From Desulfobacterales bacterium (GTDB taxonomy: Bacteria; Desulfobacterota; Desulfobacteria; Desulfobacterales; Desulfobacteraceae), in contig JAKSBM010000730.1 in the NCBI GenBank assembly GCA_022361135.1, positions 1-8,356 on the forward strand: 8,356 bases of DNA, written 5' to 3'. Position numbers and translations under genes: made by a program. This document shows positions 6,570 through 8,356 of this stretch, piece after piece. The notes below the pieces were generated by a model, which saw only the letters and a list, made by a program, of their open reading frames with translations, had not been told where the DNA came from and searched no databases. Positions within the stretch are counted from its first letter, which is position 1; every line of letters begins with the position of its first letter.

Positions 6570-7677
6570 GAAGCGTTTCCGTGGGGAAAATATGCAGGAA
6601 GCATTGGCCTGCGTAAAGTCGGAATTGGGTATGGACGCCATGATCCTCTCCACTCGGAAAATTCCCAAAAAGCCATTGGACCCCTATTCAAAGGAGATGG
6701 TCGAAGTAGAGGCCGCCGTGAAAACGGGCCGGGAAAAAGAAGAGCCCCAGGATAAAACCAACGCGGTTGAGGTGGATCTGCTCAAGGATGAGCTCACCGA
6801 GATCAAAGACCTCATTTCCCTGGCCGGGTTTGGCATTGGCTTGCCCAACATGCTGGAAAACCATTTTGAATCCGTGGGGGTTCTGGCGTCTTTCCTGCGG
6901 TGTGGGGTGAGTGAGCGCCGGGCCGTGGCATTGATCGAACGGGCCGCCGGCTCCATTCCCGGAGATTTGGACAAGGGGGAACGTCTCCAGCTTTTAAAGA
7001 AAAAAGTCATGCAGCAATGCCTGAACCAGATCCGGGTGAAGGATGTCTTTGAGTCAGACAGTGTGGTGACCGGAGGCCCCCATGTGGCCGCATTTGTGGG
7101 ACCCACAGGGGTGGGAAAAACAACCACCATTGCCAAGCTGGCCGCCCAGCTCACCTTCAGCCGGAAGCTCCGGGTGGGATTGATATCCATTGATAATTAT
7201 CGAATCGGGGCCTTTGAACAGCTCAAGGCCTATGCCTCCATCATGGGGCTGCTCTGTGTGCCGGCATTTTCTGAAAAGGATCTTTCCGATGCCCTGGATC
7301 GCATGGGGCGTATGGACGTGGTGCTCATCGATACGGCAGGGCACAGTCATTTTGACAAGGAAAAACTCACAGAGGTGGGGGGCTTGATCCAGGGAGACCG
7401 TGGGATTTCGGTTCATTTAACCTTGAGTGTGACATCTGAATTTATTAATATGAAGGAAGCAGCATCCGCCTTTTCAACCCTGAATCCGGACGCCTATGTC
7501 TTTACAAAGGTTGATGAGAGCAAACGCTGCGGAAAAATTCTGGACCAGATAATGGATTACAATTTGCCGGTTTCATTGATAACCAATGGCCAAAAGGTTC
7601 CCGAGGACCTCATCGTTCCCGATAAGCAGAACCTGTTGAAAATTATCTTGGGCAGAGGACCTAAAGGAGAGGCTTAA
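6562..7677 (+). CDS. flhF: FlhF, SRP-type GTPase for flagellar placement
   Basis: FlhF is an SRP-family GTPase related to Ffh and FtsY that marks the site of flagellar assembly, usually the pole. The 371-residue protein has the family N-terminus (KKRFRGENMQEAL, 3-15, and ILSTRK, 28-33), a variable charged linker (about 45-80), a helical N-domain, and the NG GTPase domain from about 172. Visible GTPase motifs are G1 GPTGVGKTTTIAKLAA (180-195), the DNYRIGAFEQLK segment (211-222; more often DTYR), G3 DTAG (257-260) and G4 TKVD (315-318). After DTAG the usual Arg of SRP GTPases is His261. The conserved closing GQKVPEDL (343-350) is present. The ATG overlaps the flhA stop by eight bases with AAAGG at 6545-6549, so translation is probably coupled. 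The conserved KKRF start rules out the next ATG at 6592. Confidence 0.97.
   Translation: MNKKRFRGENMQEALACVKSELGMDAMILSTRKIPKKPLDPYSKEMVEVEAAVKTGREKEEPQDKTNAVEVDLLKDELTEIKDLISLAGFGIGLPNMLENHFESVGVLASFLRCGVSERRAVALIERAAGSIPGDLDKGERLQLLKKKVMQQCLNQIRVKDVFESDSVVTGGPHVAAFVGPTGVGKTTTIAKLAAQLTFSRKLRVGLISIDNYRIGAFEQLKAYASIMGLLCVPAFSEKDLSDALDRMGRMDVVLIDTAGHSHFDKEKLTEVGGLIQGDRGISVHLTLSVTSEFINMKEAASAFSTLNPDAYVFTKVDESKRCGKILDQIMDYNLPVSLITNGQKVPEDLIVPDKQNLLKIILGRGPKGEA
7663..7669 (+). promoter_or_regulatory. Ribosome binding site of flhG (GTG start)
   Basis: AAAGGAG inside the last codons of flhF, ten bases before the GTG at 7680, supports that codon as the flhG start. A second site, AAAAGGA at 7691-7697, lies nine bases before an in-frame ATG at 7707. 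Confidence 0.65.
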
Positions 7678-7679
7678 AC

Positions 7680-8356
7680 GTGGATCAGGCAAAAGGACTT
7701 CGAAAGATGGCAAGAGATCAGGCGCAGTTAAAGCGAGAGACCCTGGCTGCCTCGGGGCCCAAAACATATCCCAAGGTCATCGCAGTTACCAGCGGTAAGG
7801 GCGGTGTGGGCAAAACAAACGTGGTGGGGAATCTGGCTGTGGCCATGAGCCGCAGGGGTGCACGGGTGGCCATCATTGATGCCGACGTGGGCCTGGCCAA
7901 TGTGGACATTCTCTTCAACCTCAGGCCGGATTACAATATCCGCCACGTGATTTCATCGGAGAAAACCCTCCAGGAAGTCATGATTAAATCAGAGCACGGC
8001 ATTGATATCATACCCGGTGGCTCGGGATTTGCAGACCTTACCCAATTGGATGAAGGTGAAAAGTTCACCCTGCTCAGTGAATTTGAGACCCTGGCCGACC
8101 AGGCCGATATCATACTTGTGGATACCGGTGCCGGTATTTCGTCAAATGTGTTGTATTTCAACGCCGCCTGTGACGAATGCCTGGTCATTGCCACCACCGA
8201 ACCCACCTCCATCACCGATGCCTACGCCCTGATGAAGGTCATGTCCCAGGAATACGGGACCCGGCATTTCCGGTTGGTGGTGAACATGGTGGATTCCGAA
8301 GCCGACGGAAAACGGGTCTATGCCTCATTGAGCAATGCCCTGACCAAGTTTTTGAA
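7680..8356 (+). CDS. flhG: FlhG (FleN/YlxH), MinD-like flagellar number ATPase (3' partial)
   Basis: FlhG is a MinD/ParA-family ATPase that controls flagellar number, stimulates the FlhF GTPase and interacts with C-ring proteins. The window holds 225 codons, still open at the right edge; the family is usually about 270-300 residues, so the C-terminal part with the MinD-like membrane helix is missing. From the GTG at 7680, residues 2-8 read DQAKGLR, an exact match to the DQAxxLR motif through which FlhG acts on FlhF; this argues for the GTG start. The deviant Walker A is GKGGVGKT (39-46), followed by DADVGLANVD (67-76) and the FlhG-type Walker B DTGAGIS (148-154), which distinguishes it from MinD proper. 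TTEPTSITDAYALMK (172-186) is also typical. It begins two bases after flhF. A second DQA-type motif occurs at 13-19 and an alternative ATG at 7707. Confidence 0.95.
   Translation, partial: MDQAKGLRKMARDQAQLKRETLAASGPKTYPKVIAVTSGKGGVGKTNVVGNLAVAMSRRGARVAIIDADVGLANVDILFNLRPDYNIRHVISSEKTLQEVMIKSEHGIDIIPGGSGFADLTQLDEGEKFTLLSEFETLADQADIILVDTGAGISSNVLYFNAACDECLVIATTEPTSITDAYALMKVMSQEYGTRHFRLVVNMVDSEADGKRVYASLSNALTKFL

Noticed and set aside
6831..6844. Sigma-54-like TGGCAT...TTGC inside flhF
   Set aside because: The spacer is four bases, one short of the TGGCAY-N5-TTGC consensus, and it lies inside a coding region with no gene start just downstream.

Overview
The window is a single, tightly packed run of flagellar genes, all on the + strand: fliM (5' end cut off), fliN, fliO, fliP, fliQ, fliR, flhB, flhA, flhF and flhG (3' end cut off). 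Every gene is recognisable from conserved motifs in its translation. The GC-rich third codon positions, the fliMNOPQR-flhB-flhA-flhF-flhG order and the protein sequences suggest a Gram-negative, polarly flagellated bacterium. I would guess Desulfobacterota, of the Desulfobacterales type. That placement is an inference from style and was not tested by a search.

Layout. Bases 1-1104 encode the rotor/switch (C-ring) proteins FliM and FliN. Bases 1104-3332 encode the membrane part of the flagellar type III export gate: FliO (assembly factor) and FliP, FliQ, FliR (gate complex). Bases 3336-6569 encode FlhB (substrate-specificity switch) and FlhA (export-gate ring protein). Bases 6562-8356 encode the FlhF GTPase and the MinD-like ATPase FlhG, which set where flagella form and how many there are. 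Coding density is near total. Adjacent genes overlap by 1-8 bases or are 2-9 bases apart, with one exception: 54 bases between flhB and flhA, which hold a perfect 17-base palindrome. No terminator and no convincing promoter is visible, so the window looks like the interior of one long transcript with translational coupling.

How the genes work together. FliO helps assemble the FliP-FliQ-FliR gate. FlhB and FlhA join it to form the export apparatus that secretes rod, hook and filament subunits. FliM and FliN form the C-ring below it, which docks cargo and reverses the motor. FlhF recruits early components to the pole, and FlhG counteracts FlhF and helps deliver C-ring proteins.

I found no undescribed system; this is a conventional flagellar operon. 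The points worth a second look are small: an NPTR instead of NPTH autocleavage site in FlhB; DTAGH instead of DTAGR in FlhF; a repeated DQA motif and two plausible starts in FlhG; a GGEA instead of GGxG loop in FliM; the palindrome before flhA; and a G8 tract at the fliO-fliP overlap.
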